Part shown: one piece after another, positions 25,869-32,684 of the stretch
Layout: each line of letters starts with the position of its first letter
How positions within the stretch are numbered: position 1 is the first letter of the stretch
Source: Acidimicrobiia bacterium
GTDB taxonomy: Bacteria > Actinomycetota > Acidimicrobiia > Acidimicrobiales > JANYDT01
Length of the DNA stretch: 33,151 nt
Assembly (NCBI GenBank): GCA_025359845.1
Contig: JANYDT010000198.1
Coordinates: 1 to 33,151, forward strand
Direction: 5' to 3'
The notes under the pieces: model-generated
Told to the model about the DNA's origin: nothing
Seen by the model: only the letters and a program-made list of their open reading frames with translations
Database searches by the model: none
Position numbers and translations under genes: made by a program

Positions 25869-26579
25869 ATGGACCCGCAGGAAGAAGAAAGCGGTTTGGC
25901 CGACGAGATGGCCGACGAGATCGAAGATCCGAATCGGATCCCGACGATGTTGGGTCAGGTGACGATCTCGGCGTTCGGACTGGATCGATCAGCGGCGGCC
26001 CGGGAAGCCTTGTTGGGCATCGACTCACAGCTCCTCTCGGCGCTGGCCAGGCGGGAGGTGAAAGCCGTGAGGCGTGTCGTGGATCGCCACTGGAGCACCG
26101 ATTGGCTGCACTGGCAATTGGAGCTGGACGTCAGCGTCAATGGAGACTCCTGGGCCGAAATCGAACGAGCTTCCGATGAGGCGATCGACAAATTTTCCTG
26201 GCCAAAGGGCGTCATCGGCACGATCCGCTGGCATTGGACGGGGACTGTGACGATTTTCTCCGTCGAGTTCGACGCGGCCGCTGATCGATCCAGAAAGTGG
26301 GGGGCGCCGCTCTCTCAGAACGGTTCACGGTCCGGTGTCAAGCTTCCGGAGCGTCCCCTTCTCGAGCTGTCAGAGCCCATCGAGCATCTCGGCCCCGACT
26401 TCGAACAGTATTCCCTCAGGCGGGGTGGGGTTCAGTCGATCGGGGACGCTCTGGATGCTTCGGTGGCGTCGCTCATGACGGTGACCAACATGCGCAGGGT
26501 GTTCATCGAGCGGCTCCACAGCCTGCTCTGGCACCACGGATTCACCCCGAAGACCGACCCGCAAGCGAAGTATTCATGA
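25869..26579 (+). CDS. Protein of unknown function
   Basis: A 236-residue soluble protein from ATG 25869. I do not recognise a family. The N-terminus is very acidic (EEESGLADEMADEIEDP). The middle contains several alternating strands with aromatic residues (HWSTDWLHWQLELDVSV, TIRWHWTGTVTIFSVEF), suggesting a beta-rich fold. The C-terminal part is helical. No signal peptide, membrane helix or clear catalytic motif was seen. It is divergent from the T7SS-like operon (208-bp gap containing repeat R1) and is followed by the cysteine-rich peptide gene. Confidence 0.7.
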   Translation: MDPQEEESGLADEMADEIEDPNRIPTMLGQVTISAFGLDRSAAAREALLGIDSQLLSALARREVKAVRRVVDRHWSTDWLHWQLELDVSVNGDSWAEIERASDEAIDKFSWPKGVIGTIRWHWTGTVTIFSVEFDAAADRSRKWGAPLSQNGSRSGVKLPERPLLELSEPIEHLGPDFEQYSLRRGGVQSIGDALDASVASLMTVTNMRRVFIERLHSLLWHHGFTPKTDPQAKYS

Positions 26580-26713
26580 TTTCGACCCGCCTCGTTACGG
26601 CGGCGCGGACCACCCTTGCGCCCGAACCGATCGGGCGCATCGCCGAGGTGAGTATCCATCAATGATAGGAAAGACCCAAATACGATTCGCGCAAGCAGAG
26701 AAAGGTGCCTTCG

Positions 26714-26851
26714 ATGGCTAAATGCTCTGACTCCAATGGCAATGGGACGTGTTGTCCGAGCTGCAAGGGCAAGTTGCAGAACATGTTCGGTAAGCTCACT
26801 TGCAGCGCCTGCAAATCAACCGGGCACGTGCTGGACTGCAACAAGCGCTGA
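26714..26851 (+). CDS. Small cysteine-rich zinc-finger-like peptide (45 residues)
   Basis: It starts at ATG 26714 behind AGAAAGGTG and ends at TGA 26851. The peptide has seven cysteines (C4, C13, C14, C17, C30, C33, C42). Two CxxC units, CPSCKGK (14-20) and CSACKSTG (30-37), resemble the half-fingers (CxxCxGxG) of the DnaJ central domain, so it probably folds around one zinc ion. It is short enough to be missed by usual annotation. Function unknown; it could bind a partner protein or nucleic acid. It shares an intervening segment with the unknown gene between repeats R1 and R2. Confidence 0.6.
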   Translation: MAKCSDSNGNGTCCPSCKGKLQNMFGKLTCSACKSTGHVLDCNKR

Positions 26852-26861
26852 ACGTAAAATA

Positions 26862-26926
26862 GCCCTGGTGGGCGCCGCGCCATTCAAGTGACACACCGCA
26901 AAGGGTTCGCAAAGGCGGCGCCGTTC
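26862..26926 (+). repeat. Direct repeat R2 (~65 bp)
   Basis: Begins GCCCTGGTGGGCGCCGCGCC, same orientation as R1, about 1.17 kb downstream. It lies just after the cysteine-rich peptide stop and 17 bp before the first ATG of the next gene. Confidence 0.85.
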
Positions 26927-26943
26927 CAACCGTTTTGCCTTCC

Positions 26944-27810
26944 ATGCGAGACGTTCACTACGTAATGTCCGAACCGATGGACACGAGTGTTGACTTGACG
27001 GCCAAGAGGGCCGAGGCCGAGCTGCTCGTCTTGACGGCCGAGATGGGCAAGGTCTCGAACGACGCCCAGAACTTTACGGCCCTTCTCACCGGTTTCGTCG
27101 GATCGATTCTGATCGCCGTCGGCGCAGTTCTCGCTCTTGACTCCCAGAGCAAGACGAAAGGCCCTCCGCCCGCCGATTGGAAGTGGGGGGCGGTCGCGCT
27201 GGTCCCAATTCTCATAAGTGCGTACACCATTACGCAAATGGCTAAAGCGACCGTTCGTAGCTATTACGGACGACATATCGAACGGTCGATCTACGCACTC
27301 ATCCACAACTCGCACGGGCACGTCGACACGATAGACGGCCTTCCGACAACGGCTTTTTATGACTCAAGCATCGTGGCACTCGAAGGCAACACGAGTGGTA
27401 TCGCCAGAGTTCGAGCCATTGTCTTCCTGATATTTCTGGCCATTGTCGCCTGTCTCGGTGCACTTTCGGTCGAACTGCTGTTTCACGGCCGCCGGCTATG
27501 GGAGGGCATCTCCGCGACGGCGGCTGGGCGGACCGTCGATGCTGACGTTCCGAAGTACACGCTGCGGGAGACTCGGGCCCTGCTCTCGTATATCTGCTTG
27601 CCTCGACCGAACGACTTTCTCATCAAAGCGATCGGCCTGCATTTCACGGCCGCCGCCGTGTCGGTCCTGCTGACCCTCAGTTCGCCGAACCACCGCTACG
27701 CCTTCTGGTCTGCGTTCATCGCCTTGCTGGCGTTCGAATTTCTGGTGTATCAGTCAAGGTACATGCTGAACGACTGGAACGGGAAAGAGGATGACGACCG
27801 CACACCATGA
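26944..27810 (+). CDS. Multi-pass membrane protein, possible N-part of a split UbiA-like enzyme
   Basis: A 288-residue protein from ATG 26944 (ATG 26965 also possible). An N-terminal helical segment is followed by two membrane helices, a cytoplasmic stretch (residues about 105-150), another helix, and a C-terminal part with LPRPNDFLIKAIGLHF and FEFLVYQSRYMLNDWNGKEDD. The last resembles the NDxxxxxxD aspartate motif of UbiA prenyltransferases, which normally sits near the start of the catalytic domain, yet the frame stops right after it. The next ORF begins inside this stop (ATGA at 27807) and continues in a compatible way. UbiA membership is inferred and unsure. Confidence 0.6.
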   Translation: MRDVHYVMSEPMDTSVDLTAKRAEAELLVLTAEMGKVSNDAQNFTALLTGFVGSILIAVGAVLALDSQSKTKGPPPADWKWGAVALVPILISAYTITQMAKATVRSYYGRHIERSIYALIHNSHGHVDTIDGLPTTAFYDSSIVALEGNTSGIARVRAIVFLIFLAIVACLGALSVELLFHGRRLWEGISATAAGRTVDADVPKYTLRETRALLSYICLPRPNDFLIKAIGLHFTAAAVSVLLTLSSPNHRYAFWSAFIALLAFEFLVYQSRYMLNDWNGKEDDDRTP

Positions 27811-28334
27811 GTCGCGAGCGGGCCAGGGCGCCCAACCTCCGACATTCCCCGGATTATCCCAATTCCAAGGTCCGCCACGCCATCTTTTGGGTTGCCTACG
27901 GGGTAAAGATCGCGCTCGGCTTCGGATTGCCGTGGCTATGCCTGCATCGGCGCGAGGCCGTCGCGCTGACCGGCGCATCGGTCACTGTCTGGTTGTTGGC
28001 TCTCGTCTATGAACGCCTTCGGGGCCGGCCTCCACCACATGTCAACAGGCTCGCTATGTGGTCGCTGCCGATCTACGCGTGGGTGGGGCTCATCTACGGG
28101 TTGCGGGCCTGCTTGGGCTGGCTCGGCTCGAACGGCCGAGCGACGTGGCCGTTCTTGGTTACGGCGTACGTGTGCTTCTATTTGTTCGGTCTCGCTGTCG
28201 TACTCATGGGTTGGGTGCTCGAGTCGACGACGTTTGCCGCGGGTCCGGCCGGATCTGAGCCCGCTATGGAAGTACGGGACGCCGTCGTAGCCAAGCCGCA
28301 CGTTTGGCTGCTCGGGGTTCTCGGCGGGTTCTGA
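27807..28334 (+). CDS. Membrane protein overlapping the previous ORF (UbiA-like middle part?)
   Basis: A 175-residue protein whose ATG is inside the preceding stop. It has about four hydrophobic helices. VYERLRGRPPPHVNR and YGLRACLGWLG resemble conserved blocks I remember from actinobacterial UbiA-like proteins, where they follow the first Asp motif. It may therefore be the continuation of the upstream ORF, either as a separately translated subunit or after a -1 frameshift. It overlaps the next ORF by about 30 bases. Confidence 0.55.
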   Translation: MSRERARAPNLRHSPDYPNSKVRHAIFWVAYGVKIALGFGLPWLCLHRREAVALTGASVTVWLLALVYERLRGRPPPHVNRLAMWSLPIYAWVGLIYGLRACLGWLGSNGRATWPFLVTAYVCFYLFGLAVVLMGWVLESTTFAAGPAGSEPAMEVRDAVVAKPHVWLLGVLGGF

Positions 28335-28816
28335 ACATTAAGGCCCACCAGGTAGTCGTAGCGCCGGGCGCGTCATTTCTATCTCGCTCGGATTGTTCCG
28401 CCCTCAAGGACTCGACCTGCCGCGGCCTTCCGTGGAATGCCCTCTTCGTCGGGTCCAGTGCACTCGCCCCCGTGGTTGGACTGGCGCTGGCTCGGGGATT
28501 GCCGTTCACCGTAGTTGGCCCGTTTTTTTGGGCCATGGGCCTAGGGTTGGTGGCCGGTCTCGTGGTAATCCGCAAGCCGCAATCGGGATCGATTGCTCTC
28601 TTGTGCCTAGCCATTCCAATACCGATAGCCGCATTTCTATGGCGAGGAGCTTCGGGCTTGGGACTGACCCTTCCCACACTGCTGATCAGCCTGAGCTATC
28701 AGACGACACGCAGCCTCAGTTACAAGCAGTCGATTGATCTGCCGAAGGCCATCGCGGCGATTCCCAAGAAGGTGCGCGAACTTGTCGCCAAGGTCGTCCT
28801 GGAACTGCTCCACTGA
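28304..28816 (+). CDS. Membrane protein (third overlapping ORF)
   Basis: A 170-residue frame opening at TTG 28304 inside the previous gene, again shifted by -1. The start is uncertain. Four hydrophobic helices follow (about residues 45-65, 70-88, 98-110, 118-132), with a basic amphipathic end (IDLPKAIAAIPKKVRELVAKVVLELL). No family recognised. It could be the C-terminal part of the same split enzyme or an independent small membrane protein. It converges on the small gene at 28871 with a 54-bp gap, in which a 13-bp sequence TCCCGGCGGCTCC occurs twice. Confidence 0.5.
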   Translation: MAARGSRRVLNIKAHQVVVAPGASFLSRSDCSALKDSTCRGLPWNALFVGSSALAPVVGLALARGLPFTVVGPFFWAMGLGLVAGLVVIRKPQSGSIALLCLAIPIPIAAFLWRGASGLGLTLPTLLISLSYQTTRSLSYKQSIDLPKAIAAIPKKVRELVAKVVLELLH

Positions 28817-28870
28817 CGCGCTCACACCGGCCCTCCCGGCGGCTCCGTCTATCCGTCCCGGCGGCTCCAA

Positions 28871-29215
28871 CTATGACGACGCGATGCGTCCGAGCGCCGA
28901 ACAACCGATGATCCGACCGGATGCGTCCCGGACTTCTCGGGACGGGAAGACGAGATCGTCACGATCGGGAACAGCCATCGCCACAAGGCGGGACACGAGA
29001 AAGGTCGTCCCGGGCTTCGGCGGTGGCAGGTTGCTCACCTCGCCGTGCCATACCGTCTCGGTAGGCACGGGTCCACCGTCCGTGACCACGGAAGCGACGG
29101 AGTCGGTTCGCTCGACGATCCGCGCTTCCGTGCCCGATGCCGGAAAGGAGATGCCTGACCCGTTGCTCATTACCGTAACCTCGTGAACTGTCAGGTTTAC
29201 GATGGCCTCGGTCAT
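28871..29215 (-). CDS. Small protein of unknown function downstream of the SAVED gene
   Basis: A 114-residue soluble protein from ATG 29215, which overlaps the stop of the SAVED-like gene (ATGA). It begins with IVNLTVHEVTVMSNG, then FPASGTEARI, and ends with FLVSRLVAMAVPDRDDLVFPSREVRDASGRIIGC. I recall similar small proteins with an N-terminal NLTxHxV and a C-terminal RD..GRIIGC motif in phages and diverse bacteria, with no known function. Translational coupling to a putative cyclic-nucleotide sensor and to cas1/cas2 suggests a regulatory or accessory role (ligand binding, ring nuclease, or inhibitor), which is speculation. Confidence 0.7.
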   Translation of the reverse strand: MTEAIVNLTVHEVTVMSNGSGISFPASGTEARIVERTDSVASVVTDGGPVPTETVWHGEVSNLPPPKPGTTFLVSRLVAMAVPDRDDLVFPSREVRDASGRIIGCSALGRIASS

Positions 29216-30177
29216 TCGAACGTAACCTTCAGCGGCGTTGGCATTCCCGGTCGAAATTGCATGAATTCGAATTTTCGGATCCGGTGATCGGTACAACTAC
29301 GCGGTGCCAAGAAATAGCCTAATGCGAGGGCCGTCAGTTGCGGCATCGCAGCATGAATCTGCAGGGGGTCATTCCGGCCCGCCTCGAGCCGCTCAAGCAC
29401 AAGCCCTAGCTCGATGCCGCAGCTCAACATGTCCGAGACCGGTTGTGTATTCCCACTCTTGGCTTGGATCTTTGGCCCGATGCGGGCGTCGTCGATCTTG
29501 GTCGCCGTCATCTGCACCACCGCACCCGTCGCGACTGGATGGGCCGACTCGGTCAGGTGCGAACCGGTCACCGCCGTCGGCCGGGCTGCGTCCAGTGCTT
29601 CCGTATGTGTAAATCCGAATTCGATTGGATCGGTTCCCGCTGGACGATGCAGAAACCGAAGGTTTCTGGTTGGGTTCGCGGCGTGGCTCCCGAACGCTTG
29701 ACCCAGGCCGACGGCAATCCACCACGGGCAGTTGATCATGATCGAAGTGGGCGTCTTCGGGTCGTCGTTGGCCAGCGCGACCCTTAGGTCATCGACGACT
29801 TCCTCGATAATGGGCCTCGCCTCTAGCGTGCCATTGGTCACCTGTCGCAGGTCGGGGAGCCGGCGAGACCCCACAACGCGAACTTCGGCGAACTGTTCTC
29901 CGAGATCGCCTATGCGGTCGCCGAGCGCATCGGGCCAGCCGGGTAGCAGGACAGGCACGTAGAGAAGCGTACCGAGTCCATTGAGCATTGACCGGCGGCC
30001 TTTGACGGCGCTCATCCACCCAACTCCCATGACGCCCGCGGCCACTCCGTCGCGGGCGACGAAACACCATTGCGATTCGATCCCGTGGCCGAAACCCGAG
30101 GCAAGGGCAGCGGTGAACGCGGCCTGACCGACCACCACGGTTCCATTCCAGAGTCGAGTCTTGCGTCGCGCCTTCAC
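29212..30177 (-). CDS. Membrane-anchored SAVED-like cyclic-oligonucleotide sensor (putative effector)
   Basis: A 321-residue protein from GTG 30177, one base after the cas2 stop. The first 80 residues hold two or three hydrophobic helices (about 10-29, 36-57, 62-80). The rest resembles a SAVED domain, a fused pair of CARF-like Rossmann units: SIMINCPWWIAVGLGQAF (135-152) in the first unit and QIHAAMPQLTALALGYFL (273-290), followed by a FEF...PLKVTFE end, in the second. SAVED domains bind cyclic oligonucleotides in CBASS and in type III CRISPR ancillary effectors; TM-SAVED proteins are thought to disrupt membranes. The operon with RT-cas1 and cas2 favours CRISPR. No cyclase is visible in the window. 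Confidence 0.62.
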   Translation of the reverse strand: MKARRKTRLWNGTVVVGQAAFTAALASGFGHGIESQWCFVARDGVAAGVMGVGWMSAVKGRRSMLNGLGTLLYVPVLLPGWPDALGDRIGDLGEQFAEVRVVGSRRLPDLRQVTNGTLEARPIIEEVVDDLRVALANDDPKTPTSIMINCPWWIAVGLGQAFGSHAANPTRNLRFLHRPAGTDPIEFGFTHTEALDAARPTAVTGSHLTESAHPVATGAVVQMTATKIDDARIGPKIQAKSGNTQPVSDMLSCGIELGLVLERLEAGRNDPLQIHAAMPQLTALALGYFLAPRSCTDHRIRKFEFMQFRPGMPTPLKVTFE

Positions 30178-30178
30178 T

Positions 30179-30466
30179 TCACACCACCCAGTAGGGGTCG
30201 GGGGAGACGACAGTCGCCTGCCCGAACGTTGTCGCCTCGCGCCCGCAATCCACGCATTGACGATAGACGCGCAGCGAGTCGGTATCGGCATCGATCATCG
30301 ACGAAGCCCTGGCCAAGACGTCGAAAAGCTCACTCGGCTCCAACGAGCACTCGAAGACGCTCTTTTGTACGCGGTCGCCCCAGGAGGCCAGAAGGGCCGA
30401 AAGCCGGGCCCGGCGGCGGTCCATGCTCACGTCGTAGGCAATCACCACACGCACGGCTACCGCCAC
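30179..30466 (-). CDS. cas2: CRISPR-associated endoribonuclease-fold protein Cas2
   Basis: A 95-residue protein from GTG 30466, overlapping the end of the RT-Cas1 gene by 10 bases. VVIAYDVSMDRRRARLSALLASWGDRVQKSVFEC is the Cas2 signature, with the conserved Asp after the first strand and the RVQKSVFE strand. Near the C-terminus is a CVDCG pair and an acidic SPDPYWVV tail. Cas2 forms the Cas1-Cas2 integrase complex that inserts new spacers. Overlap with RT-Cas1 supports assembly of one adaptation complex. Confidence 0.95.
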   Translation of the reverse strand: MAVAVRVVIAYDVSMDRRRARLSALLASWGDRVQKSVFECSLEPSELFDVLARASSMIDADTDSLRVYRQCVDCGREATTFGQATVVSPDPYWVV

Positions 30467-32376
30467 CCGACCGACCGGTAGGCACGCCCGCCGGTCCGAA
30501 CCACAGCGGCCAGCGCCGCCGCCTGCAGTCGAAGTACCCGTCGATACGAGACTCGTTGGCCGGTAGGTGGATAGCCAACGCGCGTGAGAAGTCGATCCTC
30601 AAGGGCCGCGACCAAACGCTTGCGCCCTTCGCTGGTCAGCCACACGCCGGCGCGAGTCTGCTCGGCTCGCCCGTGTTCAATTCCGAGAGCGCCGCGTCTG
30701 AAGAGTTCGATCACCACTGTGTCGACGATCAGCGGGCGGAACTCCTCCATGAGGTCGAGTGCCAACGACGGTCGGCGGCGGTGATCGGCATGCATCCATC
30801 CTGCGATCGGATCGAGGCCGGCGCTCACCAGACTGCTGACACACTCGCCTTCGAGAATGGCGTAGCCGTAGCCCAGAGCGGCATTGACCACATCACCCGG
30901 CGGCTGACGGGTTCGGCCTTCGAACGGAATCGTCTCCGGCAGCAACGACGACCAACATCCGAAGTAAACCTTCGAGGCAATGCCCTCAATGCCCATGACT
31001 TCATCCACGGTCGACGCATCGTCCAGCAGCGCCGAGTAGGACGAAATCTGCTGAATGGCTTCTGGCAGTGCTCCGCCCGCGGTACGGCGCACCGATCGAC
31101 GCAGCTGCGCACGGAGGTTGGCCAGCTTGCCGGAGACGAATACACGGGCCATCGCGAGCCTCACCACCGGATCGCCGGTGCTCACGTACTGGGCGCGCCG
31201 CAGTTGCGCGTCGCCCAGTTGCGCTCCCAACAGTGAGCCTTCAAAGCCGCCGCGGCGGCTGAGAAAAACCACATCGACCCCCTCGCGCAACGCCCACGCT
31301 CGCGCTCCTGAGGTAAGACCGACCGATCCTGACAACACGAGGCGACCAACATGGCTGGAAGGCACGCTCAAAAGTTCGTTGGTGTCGCGTGCGACTACGA
31401 CGCGCCCGCTGTCGATTCGGACCCCTGATCCTTGGTGGCCCACATAAAGGGCCTTTCGAAGAGGCTCGTCACGGCGCATGTGGCCGTCGAGAACCGGGTA
31501 GCGGTGGTTGACCTCCTCGCCCAGAAAGGCGAATCCCTCCTGAAAGGCCATCACCTCGGTCTTGTCGATGTTGACTTCGAGTTCTATCGACTCGGCCGCC
31601 GATCGGACGACCTCGGCCGCGGCAGCAGCGTCGAGTGGCGTCTCGGCCATCACGACGAAATCATCGGCATATCTGATGATCGGAAACCCTGCATGTTGAA
31701 TCGCAGCATCAAACTCCTCCAGGTAAAGGTTCGCGAGCAGTGGCGACAAGCCCGACCCCTGCGCCAGACCGACGCGAGTTCGGACGAACCTCGACCCGAC
31801 CGAAGTTGGGCGGTCGAGAAGGGCGGCGATGGTCGCCAACAACCAGGAATCGTCGATCTCGATCGAGACAAGCCGCAGCAGCCGGGCCCGGTTGATCCGA
31901 TCGAAACAATCCTTGATGTCGCCCCGGCTCGCCCATGCGAATCCAGAATCGCGCAGCCGTGCCACTTCCTGCAAGGCGTCATGTATGCCGAGGCCGGGTC
32001 GGTAGGCGAACGACGTTGGCCCGAGTAGGGGGTCGACTCTGGGAGTGATGATCTGTGCGATTGCCCGTTCCAAAACGCGATCGCGCCCTGACGGCACCTG
32101 CAGTGTCCTCGCCCCACCAGTCCTTTTCGGAATGTTGATCGCCGTGAGCGGAGACGGCTTCCAGGTGCCTGCACTCAACGATTCGGAAAGTGCCGTCAGA
32201 CTGCCTGACACGTCCTTCGCGAAGCGCAGCACGCTCGGAGACGGCTCGCCGTCTTCGATGTCGGAAGCCTGCACATGTTCCCAAGCAGCCTGCAGATTGC
32301 GGGGATCGAGTACGGCCTGGATCAGCGTTCCCGGGGGAAGGACGACTGCGTCGGGGTCATCTTCGATGAGATTCAC
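30457..32376 (-). CDS. cas1: Reverse transcriptase-Cas1 fusion
   Basis: A 639-residue fusion from GTG 32376, with AAAGGAAG just ahead. Residues about 40-300 are a group II intron-type RT: IPKRTGGARTLQVPSGRDRVLERAIA, FAYRPGLGIHDAL, GDIKDCFDRI with Asp at 153 and 156, GLAQGSGLSPLLANLYLEEFD, and the catalytic YADD at 236-239. Residues about 305-580 are Cas1: GHQGSGVRIDSGRVVV, then EGIASKVYF (E464), GWMHADH (H529) and ALDLMEEFRP (D541), the metal ligands. Both activities appear intact. There is no N-terminal Cas6 domain. Such fusions capture spacers from RNA and usually belong to type III systems. The frame stays open up to 32658 across degenerate CRISPR repeats, so the longer start is unlikely. 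Confidence 0.95.
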   Translation of the reverse strand: MNLIEDDPDAVVLPPGTLIQAVLDPRNLQAAWEHVQASDIEDGEPSPSVLRFAKDVSGSLTALSESLSAGTWKPSPLTAINIPKRTGGARTLQVPSGRDRVLERAIAQIITPRVDPLLGPTSFAYRPGLGIHDALQEVARLRDSGFAWASRGDIKDCFDRINRARLLRLVSIEIDDSWLLATIAALLDRPTSVGSRFVRTRVGLAQGSGLSPLLANLYLEEFDAAIQHAGFPIIRYADDFVVMAETPLDAAAAAEVVRSAAESIELEVNIDKTEVMAFQEGFAFLGEEVNHRYPVLDGHMRRDEPLRKALYVGHQGSGVRIDSGRVVVARDTNELLSVPSSHVGRLVLSGSVGLTSGARAWALREGVDVVFLSRRGGFEGSLLGAQLGDAQLRRAQYVSTGDPVVRLAMARVFVSGKLANLRAQLRRSVRRTAGGALPEAIQQISSYSALLDDASTVDEVMGIEGIASKVYFGCWSSLLPETIPFEGRTRQPPGDVVNAALGYGYAILEGECVSSLVSAGLDPIAGWMHADHRRRPSLALDLMEEFRPLIVDTVVIELFRRGALGIEHGRAEQTRAGVWLTSEGRKRLVAALEDRLLTRVGYPPTGQRVSYRRVLRLQAAALAAVVRTGGRAYRSVGWR

Positions 32377-32496
32377 GGCTTCCTTTCGGTTCGCTGGAAA
32401 AATCCGATGGTCGAGTGGCCAGCCCTCACAGTCGAAGGGCTGGTGCGCCGCACGGCGTCGGCGATGCCGGTCGTCGCCCGGAAGGTGTACGGACGT

Positions 32497-32533
32497 GTGA
32501 AGAAATGCCTCCATGCGTCTAAATGGTTCGAAT
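32497..32533 (+). repeat. Decayed CRISPR repeat copy (outer)
   Basis: GTGAAGAAATGCCTCCATGC and the following TCTA match the array repeat at about 21 of the first 25 positions, after which similarity is lost. It is 73 bp from the next decayed copy, the spacing of a normal repeat-spacer unit. Confidence 0.5.
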
Positions 32534-32569
32534 ATTGTCATCCCTTTCTCGATGAACCGCGTGATCGGT

Positions 32570-32606
32570 GTGAACAAAACGCATTGTGCGCCTATTGGAT
32601 GGCAGC
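32570..32606 (+). repeat. Decayed CRISPR repeat copy (inner)
   Basis: GTGAACAAAACGCATTGTGC followed by GCCTATTG matches the array repeat over about 24 of 29 positions with one inserted base. The next clear repeat is 115 bp away, so a further unit between them may be lost. Confidence 0.6.
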
Positions 32607-32684
32607 CTTCACAGAAAAGCGCTTCTCGGGTTTGTTGGATGGACACCCGAAGTTGCAAGGGTGCTCCGACGACGAAAGTATCGG

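Larger units (their letters stand above)
32377..32684. promoter_or_regulatory. Region between RT-Cas1 and the array
   Basis: A 308-bp stretch that should hold the RT-cas1 promoter. I see no convincing gene in it; the open frame upstream of the RT-Cas1 start continues to 32658 but has low-quality, Arg/His-rich sequence. It contains two decayed repeat copies (32497 and 32570). No clear leader-type AT-rich block was found. Confidence 0.5.

Noticed and set aside
28871..30177. A complete CBASS operon
   Set aside because: No CD-NTase-like gene or Cap2/Cap3 homologue was found; the SAVED-like gene is instead joined to cas2.
30070..31236. A 388-codon plus-strand frame opposite SAVED, cas2 and RT-Cas1
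   Set aside because: It crosses three well-supported minus-strand genes and has no domain pattern.
30457..32376. Group II intron reverse transcriptase
   Set aside because: The RT is joined in frame to a Cas1 with intact metal ligands, followed by Cas2 and next to an array; no maturase X/HNH region or intron RNA structure seen.
32377..32658. N-terminal extension of RT-Cas1 to 32658
   Set aside because: The extension reads through two degenerate CRISPR repeats, is rich in Arg/His and lacks domain similarity; GTG 32376 has a good ribosome site.
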